A stretch of 54,960 nt of DNA from an uncultured Oscillospiraceae bacterium (GCA_947589225.1 CANQBC010000014.1:1-54960); one strand, 5' to 3'. Positions 8,296 through 18,497 are shown, counted from the stretch's first letter. Notes: generated by a model from the letters alone, not told the origin. Numbers and translations: made by a program.

Positions 8296-8372
8296 GGCCG
8301 GCAATTACGCAGGGCGGCCCCCGGCTTTATAGTCGGGGGCCGCCCATTGCCCCTTGCGGGGCCGGTAATTAC
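8296..8372 (-). terminator. Pullulanase terminator hairpin flanked by a 13-bp direct repeat
   Basis: A 12-bp GC-rich stem (8312-8323 with 8334-8345) lies downstream of the pullulanase stop. It is bracketed by GGCCGGYAATTAC at 8296-8308 and 8360-8372. The latter copy contains the pullulanase stop codon. There is no T run on the minus strand. Confidence 0.6.
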
Positions 8373-11161
8373 TTGCCGCGTTTCTTGTCGCGGATGTTAA
8401 GGACAATGCCCACCACCGCGGCCAAAGCCACAGCGGCGACGGCGGCAATGGCGGCGATCATGCCCACATTGGAGCTTTCGCCGGGAGTTTGGGCGCCGGT
8501 GTCGCCGGGAGTGGGCTCGGGCTCGATCTCGCCGGGGACGGGCTCCACGGCCTTGCCCCTTATGAGCACCAGGGCGGAGATGGGGTCAATAGATGCCTTT
8601 CCGGAGAAAGTATCCACCGGCTCGGTGCCGGCGGTCTCGCCGTTGATGTACACATCCCACTCATAGCCCTCCGGGAGCTGGATTTCCTGTGTCTCGGCGG
8701 TGCCATTGAAGGCAACGTACATGCCCTCGGCGGTCTCGCCCTCCACGCCGCCGGCCAGTTCAAAGGCGGCCACGCCCTTGGGAAGGCCGCTCAGCATGGT
8801 GATGGTATCCTGCACCTGTCCGGCGTCGGTCATTCTGAGGACCGGATGCGCCTTGCGGAAGGCGATGAGGCCCTTGTAATAGGCAAAGACATCGGCGTAC
8901 TCCGCCTCGTCAAGGTCGCTCCACTTAATGGCGTTGACCTCGTCGGTGGCGTTGTAGCTGTTCTCGTTGAAGGTGCCGTCGGGATTTACCTTGGTCCTCA
9001 GCATCTCCTCGCCGGCCTGCATAAAGGGTATGCCCTGGCTGGTCATGTAAATGGCCGCGGCGAGGTTGTTCATGCGGATGAGGTTTTCCCGGCTCTCATT
9101 GGGTCTGGAGAGGGTGATGCGGTCAATGAGGGTATTGTTATCGTGGCAGGAGGCGTAGTTGACGGTCTGGGCGGGCGATTTGCACCAGACGGGCTTGCCC
9201 ATAAAGCACTGACTAATGGTCGCGACCTTGCCGGTGTCGCCGGAGACAAAGCCGATGCCCTTGTCAAACACGCTGCCCTTGAGCGCGTCGCGGATGGTGT
9301 CGCTGAAATAGGCAAAGCCGGGGGTCTTGGTGGAGTTGGGCTGGGTCGCCATGTCGACGCCGTCCTTGGTGACGGCGGTAGTCATCGTCCAGCCCTCGCC
9401 GTAGAAGATAACGTCGGGCCTCTCGGCGTGGACGGCCTCCACCAGCTCGTTTATGGTCTGGGTATCCAGAAGTCCCACCAAATCGAAGCGGAAGCCGTCG
9501 ATGTGGTATTCGTCCGTCCAGTATTTGACGGAGTCCACGATGTACTTGCGCACCATGCTCCTCTCGGAGGCGGTGTCGTTGCCGCAGCCGGAGCCGTTGG
9601 AGTAGGCGCCGTTTTCACCGATGCGGGAGAAGTAGCCGGGAACCAACTGGTTGACACAGAAGTCCGAGGCGCTTTGCACGTGGTTGTATACCACGTCCAT
9701 GATAACGGAGAGGCCCTCGTCGTGCATGGCCTTGACCATCCGCTTCATCTCGCTGACCCTGACCGCCCCGTTATAGGGATCGGTAGAATAGCTTCCCTCC
9801 GGCACGTTATAATTGACCGGGTCGTAGCCCCAGTTGAACTGCGGCTGGTCGAGCCTCGTCTCGTCCACGGAGCCATAGTCGTAGATGGGCAGCAGATGGA
9901 CGTGGGTGGCGCCCAGCTCCTTGATGTGGTCGATGCCGGTGGCCATGCCGCCGGCGGTCTTTGTGCCGGTCTCGGTGAGCCCCAGGAACTTGCCTGTGTT
10001 CTTGATGCCGGAGCTTGCGTCGGCGGAGAGATCCCGGACATGGAGCTCGTAGATCACGGCATCGGTGTAGCCCAGGGCGGCGTTGGGGTTTTTGTCCTCC
10101 GCCCAGCCCTCGGGGTCGGTGGAGTCAAGGTCGATTATCATGCCGCGCTTACCGTTGACGCCGGTGGTGCGGGCGTAGGGATCCACAGTCTCGTGTACCT
10201 CGTCGCCGAGCTTGGCCTCGAAGGTGTAGTAGGTGCCGTTCAGATCCCCCTCCTTTTCCGCGACCCAGGTGCCGTTGACGTCGGCGGCCATGGGGATTGT
10301 CTCGATCAAATCGTCGGCGCCATCGGTGCCGCTTTTATAGAGGTTCACGGACACGCCGTCCGCCGTAGGCGCCCATACGCGGAAAGCGGTCTTCTCCGCC
10401 GTCCAGGTCGCGCCCAGGTCGTCGCCTGTGTAGGTATATTGGGACTCAAAACTCTCAGTGGAGTAAATATTGGGCATTGTTATCTTGTACTCCGTTCCGT
10501 CGAAAATAAGTTTGTAGCTCTGATTGAGGTCCATGGCGGGGACGGTCAGCGCGTACTGTCCCGCGCCCGTCTCGGCCGCCTCGGCGATCTCCACCTTGCC
10601 CTTAGGTCCCTGGATGGTGAACGCCTCCTTGGGCTCTCCCTTGACGGCGCCGGTGGTGGTGACGGAGACCGTGCCCGTCTTGTCGTCCGCCGCGGGGGTG
10701 TACTTGGCCCCGGAAACAAGAACGCCGCTGACCACGTCGTCGCCGTCGACGCGTGTGTAGCCCTCCACGCCGGACTCCACGTAGATGTGTACCGTGCCGC
10801 GAACCACGTCGGGCAGCTCGATGAACTGATCCATGTCCACATCCTTGGCCGCCCAGCCGCTGCCGCCCTGGCGGACGATAAAGCCGACCCTCGTGACGCC
10901 GGGATTTACCGGGATCACGGCGACCTGCTCGCCGTCAACCTCGGTAAATGAATATCCGGCCCCGTCCTGCCCGTCGGCCCATGCCCACACGTCCCAGTCG
11001 TCATAGGCCCCGTCGGGCCTGTTGTAGTGGAGCGCGATGGTGACCCCGCCGGATGAGGCGAGAACCGGCACGGCGCATGCGGCCGTCATGGCGACGACCA
11101 TACACAGCGCCAGAATACCGCTCAGGGCGCGTTTTTTTGTGCTGATATTCGTCTTTTTCAA
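8369..11161 (-). CDS. pulA: Cell-surface type I pullulanase (CBM41-CBM48-GH13_14)
   Basis: This extracellular enzyme cleaves alpha-1,6 branches of pullulan and starch. A signal peptide (about 1-36) is followed by a CBM41-like starch-binding domain (about 38-135), a linker/Ig-like region (to about 232) and a CBM48 (about 240-345). The GH13 catalytic domain carries the type I signature FNWGYDP (442-448), the nucleophile Asp560 in GFRFDLVG, the acid Glu589 in YGEGW, and Asp674 in SCHDNNT. A Pro/Glu-rich stalk leads to a C-terminal membrane helix (about 893-918) with a basic tail (RDKKRGK), so it is anchored by a helix rather than an LPxTG motif. The start codon is TTG, supported by GGAGGG 7 nt upstream. 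It lies directly behind the amylase gene on the same strand. Confidence 0.93.
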   Translation of the reverse strand: MKKTNISTKKRALSGILALCMVVAMTAACAVPVLASSGGVTIALHYNRPDGAYDDWDVWAWADGQDGAGYSFTEVDGEQVAVIPVNPGVTRVGFIVRQGGSGWAAKDVDMDQFIELPDVVRGTVHIYVESGVEGYTRVDGDDVVSGVLVSGAKYTPAADDKTGTVSVTTTGAVKGEPKEAFTIQGPKGKVEIAEAAETGAGQYALTVPAMDLNQSYKLIFDGTEYKITMPNIYSTESFESQYTYTGDDLGATWTAEKTAFRVWAPTADGVSVNLYKSGTDGADDLIETIPMAADVNGTWVAEKEGDLNGTYYTFEAKLGDEVHETVDPYARTTGVNGKRGMIIDLDSTDPEGWAEDKNPNAALGYTDAVIYELHVRDLSADASSGIKNTGKFLGLTETGTKTAGGMATGIDHIKELGATHVHLLPIYDYGSVDETRLDQPQFNWGYDPVNYNVPEGSYSTDPYNGAVRVSEMKRMVKAMHDEGLSVIMDVVYNHVQSASDFCVNQLVPGYFSRIGENGAYSNGSGCGNDTASERSMVRKYIVDSVKYWTDEYHIDGFRFDLVGLLDTQTINELVEAVHAERPDVIFYGEGWTMTTAVTKDGVDMATQPNSTKTPGFAYFSDTIRDALKGSVFDKGIGFVSGDTGKVATISQCFMGKPVWCKSPAQTVNYASCHDNNTLIDRITLSRPNESRENLIRMNNLAAAIYMTSQGIPFMQAGEEMLRTKVNPDGTFNENSYNATDEVNAIKWSDLDEAEYADVFAYYKGLIAFRKAHPVLRMTDAGQVQDTITMLSGLPKGVAAFELAGGVEGETAEGMYVAFNGTAETQEIQLPEGYEWDVYINGETAGTEPVDTFSGKASIDPISALVLIRGKAVEPVPGEIEPEPTPGDTGAQTPGESSNVGMIAAIAAVAAVALAAVVGIVLNIRDKKRGK

Positions 11162-11247
11162 ATCGATCCCTCCGTTTTTCTCCCTTGCGGGAGTATTGTC
11201 CCCTTTCGTTTTTCCTCCCGAATGACGCGTTTTGCCCGCGAGTCTGC

Positions 11248-12969
11248 TCAGCCGACTTTCAGCACCACGCTGGTCTGTCCGGACAGGGTCAGCGCAGTCC
11301 CCTCAAGGCTCGCCGTGCCGACGCCGATGTAGGAGGAGAGTTCCGCCGCGTTTATCCCCACCGTCGACAGATCCACGGTGGTTTCGTTTTGGGTGGTATT
11401 GTGAATGACGGCCGTGGTCTCGCCTTCCCAGGTGGAGGTGAAGCCTCCAACGTTGGTATCCGCGAAGCTCAGGGCGGTGTAATCGCCCCGCGCTATGGCG
11501 GGATTTGCCTTCCTTATCATGATGAGCTTCTTATAATAGCTGAACAGACTGGCGCCGTCGCCCAGCTGTTCCGCCGCGGTGGCGCTGACGCGGGTGGAGC
11601 CGTAAGTGCTGCCCTCCGGATCACGGATAGTGTCCCCGTCGCCCCACTCCATCTTGAGCCTGCGGTTGGCGTCGGTATTGGCCCCGCCCCGGGAGCCGAG
11701 GGCGCCCAGCTCCTCGCCGTAGTAGATGAACGGCGAGCCGGAGGACAGAAGGTAAAGATTTGCCGCGATCTTCATCTGGCCGCTGGCCTCGGTCAAATAT
11801 CCCGCGGCGCGGTCGGTATCGTGGTTCGCGATGAAGGGGACGATCATGGCGTCCTCGTTCATGGCGGTGACCCGCTCCACATAGGCATCCACGTAGCTGA
11901 CGAACTTGTTTACGTCCCCGGCCCGGGCCGTCCGGGCGATCATACCGTCCGTCTGGGCCATGGTGAAGTCAAAGCAGTTGAGGGCCGGGAAGTACCGATC
12001 CGTCACCCCGTCAGAGTCCCAGACCTCGGCCACGGTGTAAATATCGGGCTTGACCTTGCGAAGCTCGTCCGTATACCACTTCCAGAATTCGGCGCTTTTG
12101 TCGTTGTCCCCGAAGTAGATGTACTTGGCCGCGTCGAACCGGAACCCGTCGACACCCAGGTCGAGGTAGTATTTCGCCACATCGAGCATCGTCTGACGGA
12201 CTTCCGCGTTGTCATAGTTGAGCTCGGGCATGGAGCCCGAGAAGTTGCACTCGTAGTAGTCGGAGCTTCCCGGTATCTTTGAAAACGTCCTGCCCGCAGG
12301 AGCCGTCTCCCCGGAGGCGTAATAGCTGTAAAAATCATAGTACGGGTCGGAGGTATCCCCGTTTTTGTGGGCGTTCTTAAAAGCGGTAAACCACTGGTTG
12401 TTTGGGCCGGTGTGGTTGATGACAAGGTCTAGAATGACCTTCACATTGCGCTCATGGCACAGCTCCAGCAGCTCCTTCAGATCCTCCTCGGTGCCGAAGT
12501 CCGGGTCGATCTGGTAGTAGTCGTCCACGTCGTACTTGTGGTAGGTGGGGGATTTGAAGATGGGCGAGAGCCACAGCCCCTCCACCCCTAGGCTGAGGCC
12601 CGAATCGTCGTCGCCGTCGTTCAGGTAATCCATGCGGTTTATGATGCCCCGCAGGTCGCCGGTCCCGTCCCCGTCGGAGTCGGAGAAGGAGCCCACGAAG
12701 ATCTCGTAGAACACCCGGAAGTTGTCCTCCGTGGCCGAGATAGCCTCACCAGACAGCTCCGGCATACTGATACACGCCTCGCCGGAGGCGCTGAGCGTGT
12801 ACTGGCCGGTCTTGTCTTTTGGAGATCCGTCCGCCGTGGAGCCGCCGGCGTCGCCGTTTTCTCCCGTATTGTTTTTTTCGCCGTCGTCCTTATTTGTCCC
12901 GCCGTTTCCGGCGCAGCCGGAGAGCAGGAGAAGCAGCGCCAGCGTCAGGGCCAAAAATCGTCTTTTCAT
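11248..12969 (-). CDS. Extracellular alpha-amylase lipoprotein (GH13, subfamily 36-like)
   Basis: The 573-residue product has a lipoprotein signal with lipobox LSGC (Cys19), then a Gly/Asp/Asn-rich linker to about residue 60 and a GH13 barrel. Catalytic residues are Asp279 (GFRFDAAKY), Glu315 (TVAEVWD) and Asp384 (ANHDTDR). DSDGDGTGD near residue 97 is the calcium-type loop. HDTDR and this domain layout recall GH13_36 enzymes. It would hydrolyse starch or maltodextrins at the outer membrane face and feed the binding protein encoded 4 kb away. Upstream is a TTGAAA-N17-TAATAA promoter overlapped by a cre-like operator, and GAGGGGG serves as ribosome binding site. The gap to the pullulanase (86 bp) holds no clear terminator, so co-transcription is likely. 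Confidence 0.9.
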   Translation of the reverse strand: MKRRFLALTLALLLLLSGCAGNGGTNKDDGEKNNTGENGDAGGSTADGSPKDKTGQYTLSASGEACISMPELSGEAISATEDNFRVFYEIFVGSFSDSDGDGTGDLRGIINRMDYLNDGDDDSGLSLGVEGLWLSPIFKSPTYHKYDVDDYYQIDPDFGTEEDLKELLELCHERNVKVILDLVINHTGPNNQWFTAFKNAHKNGDTSDPYYDFYSYYASGETAPAGRTFSKIPGSSDYYECNFSGSMPELNYDNAEVRQTMLDVAKYYLDLGVDGFRFDAAKYIYFGDNDKSAEFWKWYTDELRKVKPDIYTVAEVWDSDGVTDRYFPALNCFDFTMAQTDGMIARTARAGDVNKFVSYVDAYVERVTAMNEDAMIVPFIANHDTDRAAGYLTEASGQMKIAANLYLLSSGSPFIYYGEELGALGSRGGANTDANRRLKMEWGDGDTIRDPEGSTYGSTRVSATAAEQLGDGASLFSYYKKLIMIRKANPAIARGDYTALSFADTNVGGFTSTWEGETTAVIHNTTQNETTVDLSTVGINAAELSSYIGVGTASLEGTALTLSGQTSVVLKVG

Positions 12970-13004
12970 TTTATTCCCCCTCGTCAGTCAGGAGTCAAAA
13001 GTAT

Positions 13005-13033
13005 TTATTACAGTGAAATGGTAACGTTTTCAA
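13005..13033 (-). promoter_or_regulatory. Amylase promoter
   Basis: On the minus strand TTGAAA (13028-13033), a 17-nt spacer and TAATAA (13005-13010) precede the amylase ATG by about 35 bp. Confidence 0.65.
13019..13032. promoter_or_regulatory. cre/LacI-family operator over the amylase promoter
   Basis: TGAAAACGTTACCA (minus strand) matches the cre consensus TGWAANCGNTNWCA at all but one position. It overlaps the -35 box and spacer, a repressing position. CcpA or a MalR-type regulator would bind; neither gene is in this window. Confidence 0.7.
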
Positions 13034-13046
13034 CAGGAATTTTAAA

Positions 13047-13078
13047 GGGGGCTGTGACCGTGAACGGTCACAGCCCCC
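13047..13078 (-). terminator. Terminator of the mal transport operon
   Basis: A perfect 15-bp inverted repeat (13047-13061 with 13064-13078) lies 40 bp past the malK stop and is followed on the minus strand by TTTAAAATT. Confidence 0.75.
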
Positions 13079-13118
13079 TCAAATGCGTCATAATGCTTTG
13101 GGAAAGGTTTTTCTGTAA

Positions 13119-14240
<1,122 letters not shown>

Positions 14241-14261
14241 ATCCTGTGTTCTCCTTTCAAA

Positions 14262-15134
14262 TTAGCCTTTGACGGCGCCGCCGGTAACGCCTTCGACGTA
14301 ATACTTCTGCAGGCAGAGGAAGAGGATGGTCACGGGGACCGCGACAATGACGCCGCCGGCGCAGAAGGTGGTGTACATTCTGGCGATCTGGTCATTGGTC
14401 AGCCAGCTGTACATACCGACGGCCACGTTGTAGCCGGCGGAGGTACCGAAGGCCACGTACCGGGCAAAGACGTAGTCGCCCCAGGGACCCATGAAAGCCG
14501 TCAGGATGGTGTAGATGACGATGGGCTTGGCAAGGGGCAGGATGATCTTATAGAGCACCTGTAACCTTGTGGCGCCGTCCACACGAGCCGCCTCGTCCAG
14601 GGACTTGGGGATGGTGTCAAAGAAGCCCTTGGAGACGTAGTAGCCCATGCCGGAGGAGGCGCAGCCCACCAGGATCAGGCCGGGCACCGCGTTGGCCTGG
14701 GTCAGGCCCAGATCCGCCAGAACCCTGTACAGGATGATCATGGTGAGCATCCCGGGGAACATGCCCAGGATCAGCATGAACCGCATCAGGGGTCCGCGCA
14801 GCTTAAAGCGGAAGCGTGAAAGGGTATAGCTCATGCAAAGCTGGATGACGGTCACCAACACCGCCGAAGCCAAAGCGATGATAAAGGTATTCAGATACCA
14901 GCGCTTGAAGTCGGAGTTCCAGAGGTTTATGTAGTTCTGAAGTCCCCACTGGTGAGGTATGACGTAGCCTACCTGATAGGTGCTCTCAACGCGGAAGGAC
15001 TGGAGAACAATAAATACGAAGGGGATGAGCCAGATGATGCTGATGATGATGAGCAGGATATAGATGGCGGTGTTGCTGGCGCGGTTGAGCGCTCGGAGGC
15101 CCATGTGCCGCTTGGCGGTTTCATTCTTTTTCAT
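14262..15134 (-). CDS. malG: Maltodextrin ABC permease, MalG-like
   Basis: The 290-residue inner-membrane subunit has about six helices and the EAA loop that docks the ATPase (EAARVDGATRLQVLYKIILP). The C-terminus VTGGAVKG is typical of MalG. It forms the translocation pore with the upstream MalF. The ATG at 15134 overlaps the malF stop (ATGA); a GTG at 15137 is also possible, with AGGAGG 7-10 nt upstream. Placement after malF and before malK fits a complete importer. Confidence 0.9.
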   Translation of the reverse strand: MKKNETAKRHMGLRALNRASNTAIYILLIIISIIWLIPFVFIVLQSFRVESTYQVGYVIPHQWGLQNYINLWNSDFKRWYLNTFIIALASAVLVTVIQLCMSYTLSRFRFKLRGPLMRFMLILGMFPGMLTMIILYRVLADLGLTQANAVPGLILVGCASSGMGYYVSKGFFDTIPKSLDEAARVDGATRLQVLYKIILPLAKPIVIYTILTAFMGPWGDYVFARYVAFGTSAGYNVAVGMYSWLTNDQIARMYTTFCAGGVIVAVPVTILFLCLQKYYVEGVTGGAVKG

Positions 15135-16669
15135 CACTGGAAGTCCTCCTCATTCTTGATAGAGGGCAGCACGTTGTACACGACCAGGGAGATGAGCGCC
15201 ACCACCACAAAGACCATGATGCCGACCACGGAGGCCAGATAGTACTGGGACTCGGCGCCTGTGGTGATCTTGAACAGCCACGTGATCAGCAAGTCGGTGT
15301 ACCCTACCGAACCCGCGGCGCCCGAGGCGGCCGGATTCGTGGGCGCGCCTCCGGTCAGAAGGTAGATGACGTTGAAGTTGTTCATGTTGCCCGTAAAGCT
15401 GGTGAGCAGATAGGGGCCGGTGATGAACAGCATATACGGAAGGGTGATCTTGGTGTACTGCTGCCATGCGTTGGCGCCGTCGATGCGCGCCGATTCATAG
15501 AGATCCGCCGGGATATTCATAAGAATACCGGTGGTGATCAGCATAAGGTAGGGGATACCGATCCAGACGTTGATAAGGATAACGGAGATCCTCGCCCAGG
15601 TGGCATCCTCCCAGAAGGGAAGCGGCTGTTTTATCCAGCCCCAGTCAAGGAGCGTGAGGTTTATAAGTCCGTTCCTCGCGAACATCTTGGAGACGTACAG
15701 CAGGGAGATGAACTGGGGGATGGCCACGGTCATAACAAGGATGGTACGCCACATCTTTTTCAGGTGTATGCCCTTCTTATTGATCATCATGGCCACAAAC
15801 ATACCCAGGAAGTAGTTGGTGAAGGTGGCCAGGAACGCCCAGATCAGCGTCCAGGCCAGGATCTCGCCGAAGGTGGCGGAGTAGGACTGCCCGCCGCCGG
15901 CGCTCTTCCAGGAGAACAGGGTATTGAAGTTATCAAGGCCAACCCATGTAAAGAGGTTGTTTGAGAAGCCGTTGTGCGCGCCGTCATAGTTGGTAAAGGC
16001 CACGAGGATCATGAACACAATCGGCAGTACCGTGAATACCAGAATACCGGTGAGAGGCAGAGCCAAAAGGGTCTTGTAGAACTGCTCATCCACCATGGAG
16101 CGAAGATCGTCCTTGTCGCTCTTGAGTTTCTTGCCGCTCTTGAGGAACTGCTCGGCAAGCTTGTTCTGCTTGACATTGAGCCGCCAGGTGTAGATGAAGG
16201 CTACGATGAAGAAGATGGTCAGCACGCCGTAGAGCAGGATCTTGAAGGAGTTGTCGTTGTAAACCGTGGTATAGGTATCAAGTATGGCGTCATACTCCTG
16301 GGTCGGGCCAACCTTACCAAGGGAGGGAAGCATACTCATCCAATGACCGCCGGCGGTTATCATGTAGAAGATAAAGACGACTTCAAAGATGAGGAAGAGA
16401 AGTCCCCTCAGCACCTGTCCGCGGGCCATATTGCCGAAGCCCATGACGACATACGATACCTTCGTTTTCCAGTCACCGTGGACAAAGGTCACGCCGATAT
16501 CCCGTAACTCGTTCACCACCGCTAAAGCCGCTTTCTTTATGTAACCCCCAATGTTCTTGAAGAAACGGCCAATGGCGCGGGGGATGGAGCAGAAGAACGA
16601 TACCAGCCTGTAAACGAACTTTTGCCACTTGGAAAGGCGCAGGAATTCCAGGTCACTGTATTGTTTCAT
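15134..16669 (-). CDS. malF: Maltodextrin ABC permease, MalF-like, with long N-terminal region
   Basis: The 511-residue permease has a long N-terminal extension (about 1-90, basic and aromatic), two to three extra helices (about 90-175) and a periplasmic-type loop. The transport core follows, with EAA motif ESARIDGANAWQQYTKITLP. The extra N-terminal helices resemble those of enteric MalF. The ATG at 16669 is chosen because AGGGGTG lies 5 nt upstream; the TTG at 16672 is too close. It overlaps malG and is separated from malE by 123 bp containing a hairpin. Confidence 0.9.
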   Translation of the reverse strand: MKQYSDLEFLRLSKWQKFVYRLVSFFCSIPRAIGRFFKNIGGYIKKAALAVVNELRDIGVTFVHGDWKTKVSYVVMGFGNMARGQVLRGLLFLIFEVVFIFYMITAGGHWMSMLPSLGKVGPTQEYDAILDTYTTVYNDNSFKILLYGVLTIFFIVAFIYTWRLNVKQNKLAEQFLKSGKKLKSDKDDLRSMVDEQFYKTLLALPLTGILVFTVLPIVFMILVAFTNYDGAHNGFSNNLFTWVGLDNFNTLFSWKSAGGGQSYSATFGEILAWTLIWAFLATFTNYFLGMFVAMMINKKGIHLKKMWRTILVMTVAIPQFISLLYVSKMFARNGLINLTLLDWGWIKQPLPFWEDATWARISVILINVWIGIPYLMLITTGILMNIPADLYESARIDGANAWQQYTKITLPYMLFITGPYLLTSFTGNMNNFNVIYLLTGGAPTNPAASGAAGSVGYTDLLITWLFKITTGAESQYYLASVVGIMVFVVVALISLVVYNVLPSIKNEEDFQ

Positions 16670-16688
16670 CAAATCACCCCTTTAATAA

Positions 16689-16724
16689 AATTGGTCGGAG
16701 CCAGTTTGCCGGCCCCGACCAATT
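16689..16724 (-). terminator. Hairpin between malE and malF
   Basis: A 10-bp stem (16689-16698 with 16715-16724) contains a further GCC/GGC pairing. It could act as a partial terminator or 3' stabiliser, letting the binding protein be made in excess over the permease. Confidence 0.55.
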
Positions 16725-16792
16725 ATTGCTATGTCAGGCTAAGCCAAAGCTATGTATATTATTCTTTGGTCTTTTTATGCTATTGATTGATT

Positions 16793-18373
16793 TTACGCGG
16801 CGACAAGGCTCACTTCGCCGGTGGCGGCGTTGAGCTGGACGTAATAGGTGCCGTCAGCCTCAACAACGTAGTTCTCGGCGGGATAAGCCACATCCCAGCT
16901 CTTGCCCTGGCGGCACTTGAGCTCGGTGCCCGCGTTCATCTCGAAAGCCTCGTCGGAGGTCCAGATGTCACCGTCGGCGGTCATGGGGAAGTCAACGTCC
17001 CAGCTGGAGCCGTTGACAGCGCCGATGACGGTGAAGGCGTTGCGCACCTCGTCGGTCATCTCGAACACGGCGGCGATGGAGTCAGCATACTTCTGCAGGG
17101 CGGCCTTCAGAGCCTCGTCGGAGCCGTCAGAGGCCTTGATGTCGGTGGTGATGACCTTGGCGATATCCCACCAGGAGCCGTGGATGTTGGGCTGGGGGAT
17201 AGCGTAGTTGCCCTGCTCAGCAAGAGCGGTCAGAGCCGGGTTGCTGGTGACGGACTCGTCCTGAAGGGCTTCCTTGTTGGAGGGGCCCCAGCCGAATTCC
17301 TGGGTGCGCTGGATCTGGCAATCCTTGCCGGTGAGGTACTGGGCCAGCTGGTTCAGGGCGGCGCCCTTCACGGCGTCCTCCTGAGGCTTCACGCCCAGCA
17401 GCTTGCAGCCGCTGTAGGAGCCCAGGTGGTAGCTCTGGCCGTCCACCTCGAAGGAGGGCAGATCGGCCACGCCGAAGTTGTCGCCAAGCTGCTCAAGAAT
17501 GGTGGCGTAGTTCCAGGTGCCGGTGACCACAACGGCGGAGCCGCTGGCGAAGTCGGCGGTGGCAGAGCTCACATAGATGGGGGAGGACACCAGCTTGTAG
17601 ATGCCCTTGGCGGCGATCAGGCCCTTGTCGGAGTTGAAGTCGTCGTCAATGCCGGTGAAGTTGCCGTCGTTGTCGGTGATCCAGTCGGAGTGGCAGCCGG
17701 TGCCGAAGAACACGCCGGCGAGGTACCAGGCGTTCTCCAGCTCATAGGAGAAGTTCTTGCCGGCGGCCTCGCAGTCGGCAATGATGGCCTCCAGGCTGTC
17801 AATATCCTCTTCGGGGACGACGGACTTGTCATAGTACATGAAGTAGCCGTTGTCGGCGGTGAGAGGATAGGCGTAGTAGTCCGTGCCGGACTGGGCGGCC
17901 AGAATGGAACCGGCGCTGTTGTTGTCCTTCACGAAGGTGGCGGCGCCGGTGCCCAGCTTGGTCAGCGCGCCCGCCTGGATGAGGCGGCTCAGCTGATCCT
18001 GGGCGAAGAAGAACAGATCTCCGCCCGCAGACACGTCGGTGATCATGTTGGTGGCGGCGTCGGCCTCGGACACGGGCTCAACGGTGGCGTTGATGACGAT
18101 GCCCATAGTGTTGGAGCTGTTGAAAGCCTCGATCTGCTGCTTGGTCAGATCGACGGCGGCATCGGGCGCCCAGACCTTCACTTCATAGGTGCCGGCCAGC
18201 TCGGTTCCGGTGTCGCCCTGCTGCTGGTCGTTGCCGCCCTGCTGCTGGTCGTTACCGCCCTGCTGCTGGTCATTGCCGCCCTGCTGCTGGTCGTTGCCGC
18301 CGCTCTTGTCGCCGCAGGCGACAAGGGAGAGCGCCAGGACAAGCGCCAGGATAATTGCTAAGATTTTTTTCAT
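16793..18373 (-). CDS. malE: Maltose/maltodextrin-binding lipoprotein
   Basis: This 526-residue solute-binding protein captures maltodextrins for MalFGK. The true start is the ATG at 18373, with AGGAGG 7 nt upstream. The signal MKKILAIILALVLALSLVACG has a lipobox ending in Cys. A linker of four GGNDQQQ-type repeats follows, encoded by four 21-bp DNA repeats (18214-18297). The mature domain shows the extracellular solute-binding family 1 fold (YEVKVWAPDAAVDLTKQQIEAF..., EFGWGPSNKEA). It is longer than usual by an internal region (about 300-350) and a C-terminal segment (from about 445). A strong promoter, upstream operator and structured leader indicate regulated high expression. Confidence 0.88.
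   Translation of the reverse strand: MKKILAIILALVLALSLVACGDKSGGNDQQQGGNDQQQGGNDQQQGGNDQQQGDTGTELAGTYEVKVWAPDAAVDLTKQQIEAFNSSNTMGIVINATVEPVSEADAATNMITDVSAGGDLFFFAQDQLSRLIQAGALTKLGTGAATFVKDNNSAGSILAAQSGTDYYAYPLTADNGYFMYYDKSVVPEEDIDSLEAIIADCEAAGKNFSYELENAWYLAGVFFGTGCHSDWITDNDGNFTGIDDDFNSDKGLIAAKGIYKLVSSPIYVSSATADFASGSAVVVTGTWNYATILEQLGDNFGVADLPSFEVDGQSYHLGSYSGCKLLGVKPQEDAVKGAALNQLAQYLTGKDCQIQRTQEFGWGPSNKEALQDESVTSNPALTALAEQGNYAIPQPNIHGSWWDIAKVITTDIKASDGSDEALKAALQKYADSIAAVFEMTDEVRNAFTVIGAVNGSSWDVDFPMTADGDIWTSDEAFEMNAGTELKCRQGKSWDVAYPAENYVVEADGTYYVQLNAATGEVSLVAA
18214..18297. repeat. Four 21-bp tandem repeats encoding the MalE linker
   Basis: Units start at 18214, 18235, 18256 and 18277, and differ by single bases. 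Each encodes one GGNDQQQ block, so unit gain or loss would keep the frame and only change linker length. Confidence 0.9.
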
Positions 18374-18398
18374 TTTTATTCCTCCTGATTTTTGTTTA

Positions 18399-18459
18399 TA
18401 ACAGTCTTTCATCCCCGCAACGCGGGGATGGCGAACAGGGGCCCCTGTTCGGACTGTTA
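18399..18459 (-). ncRNA. Three-way-junction RNA structure at the 5' end of malE mRNA
   Basis: An 8-bp outer stem (18452-18459 with 18399-18406) encloses two perfect hairpins: a 20-bp palindrome (18432-18451) and a 9-bp stem with 3-nt loop (18410-18430). Linkers are only 0, 1 and 3 nt. The outer stem begins about 3 nt after the predicted start of transcription and ends 20 nt before the ribosome binding site. It may stabilise the mRNA or respond to a signal; no known riboswitch class is recognised. Confidence 0.5.
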
Positions 18460-18468
18460 CCTTTTAAC

Positions 18469-18497
18469 ATTATAACAAAGGCTACCTCCAAATTCAA
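18469..18497 (-). promoter_or_regulatory. malE promoter
   Basis: TTGAAT (18492-18497), a 17-nt spacer and a perfect TATAAT (18469-18474) lie on the minus strand. Predicted transcription start is near 18462. Confidence 0.75.

Noticed and set aside
8489-10951. An 820-codon open frame antisense to the pullulanase
   Set aside because: It is a GC-rich codon-bias shadow: no ribosome binding site, no recognisable domain, and the sense strand encodes a clear enzyme.
18410-18451. A CRISPR-repeat-like hairpin (ATCCCCGC...GCGGGGAT) in the malE leader
   Set aside because: It occurs once, with no spacers or second repeat and no cas genes; it is better explained as part of the leader structure.
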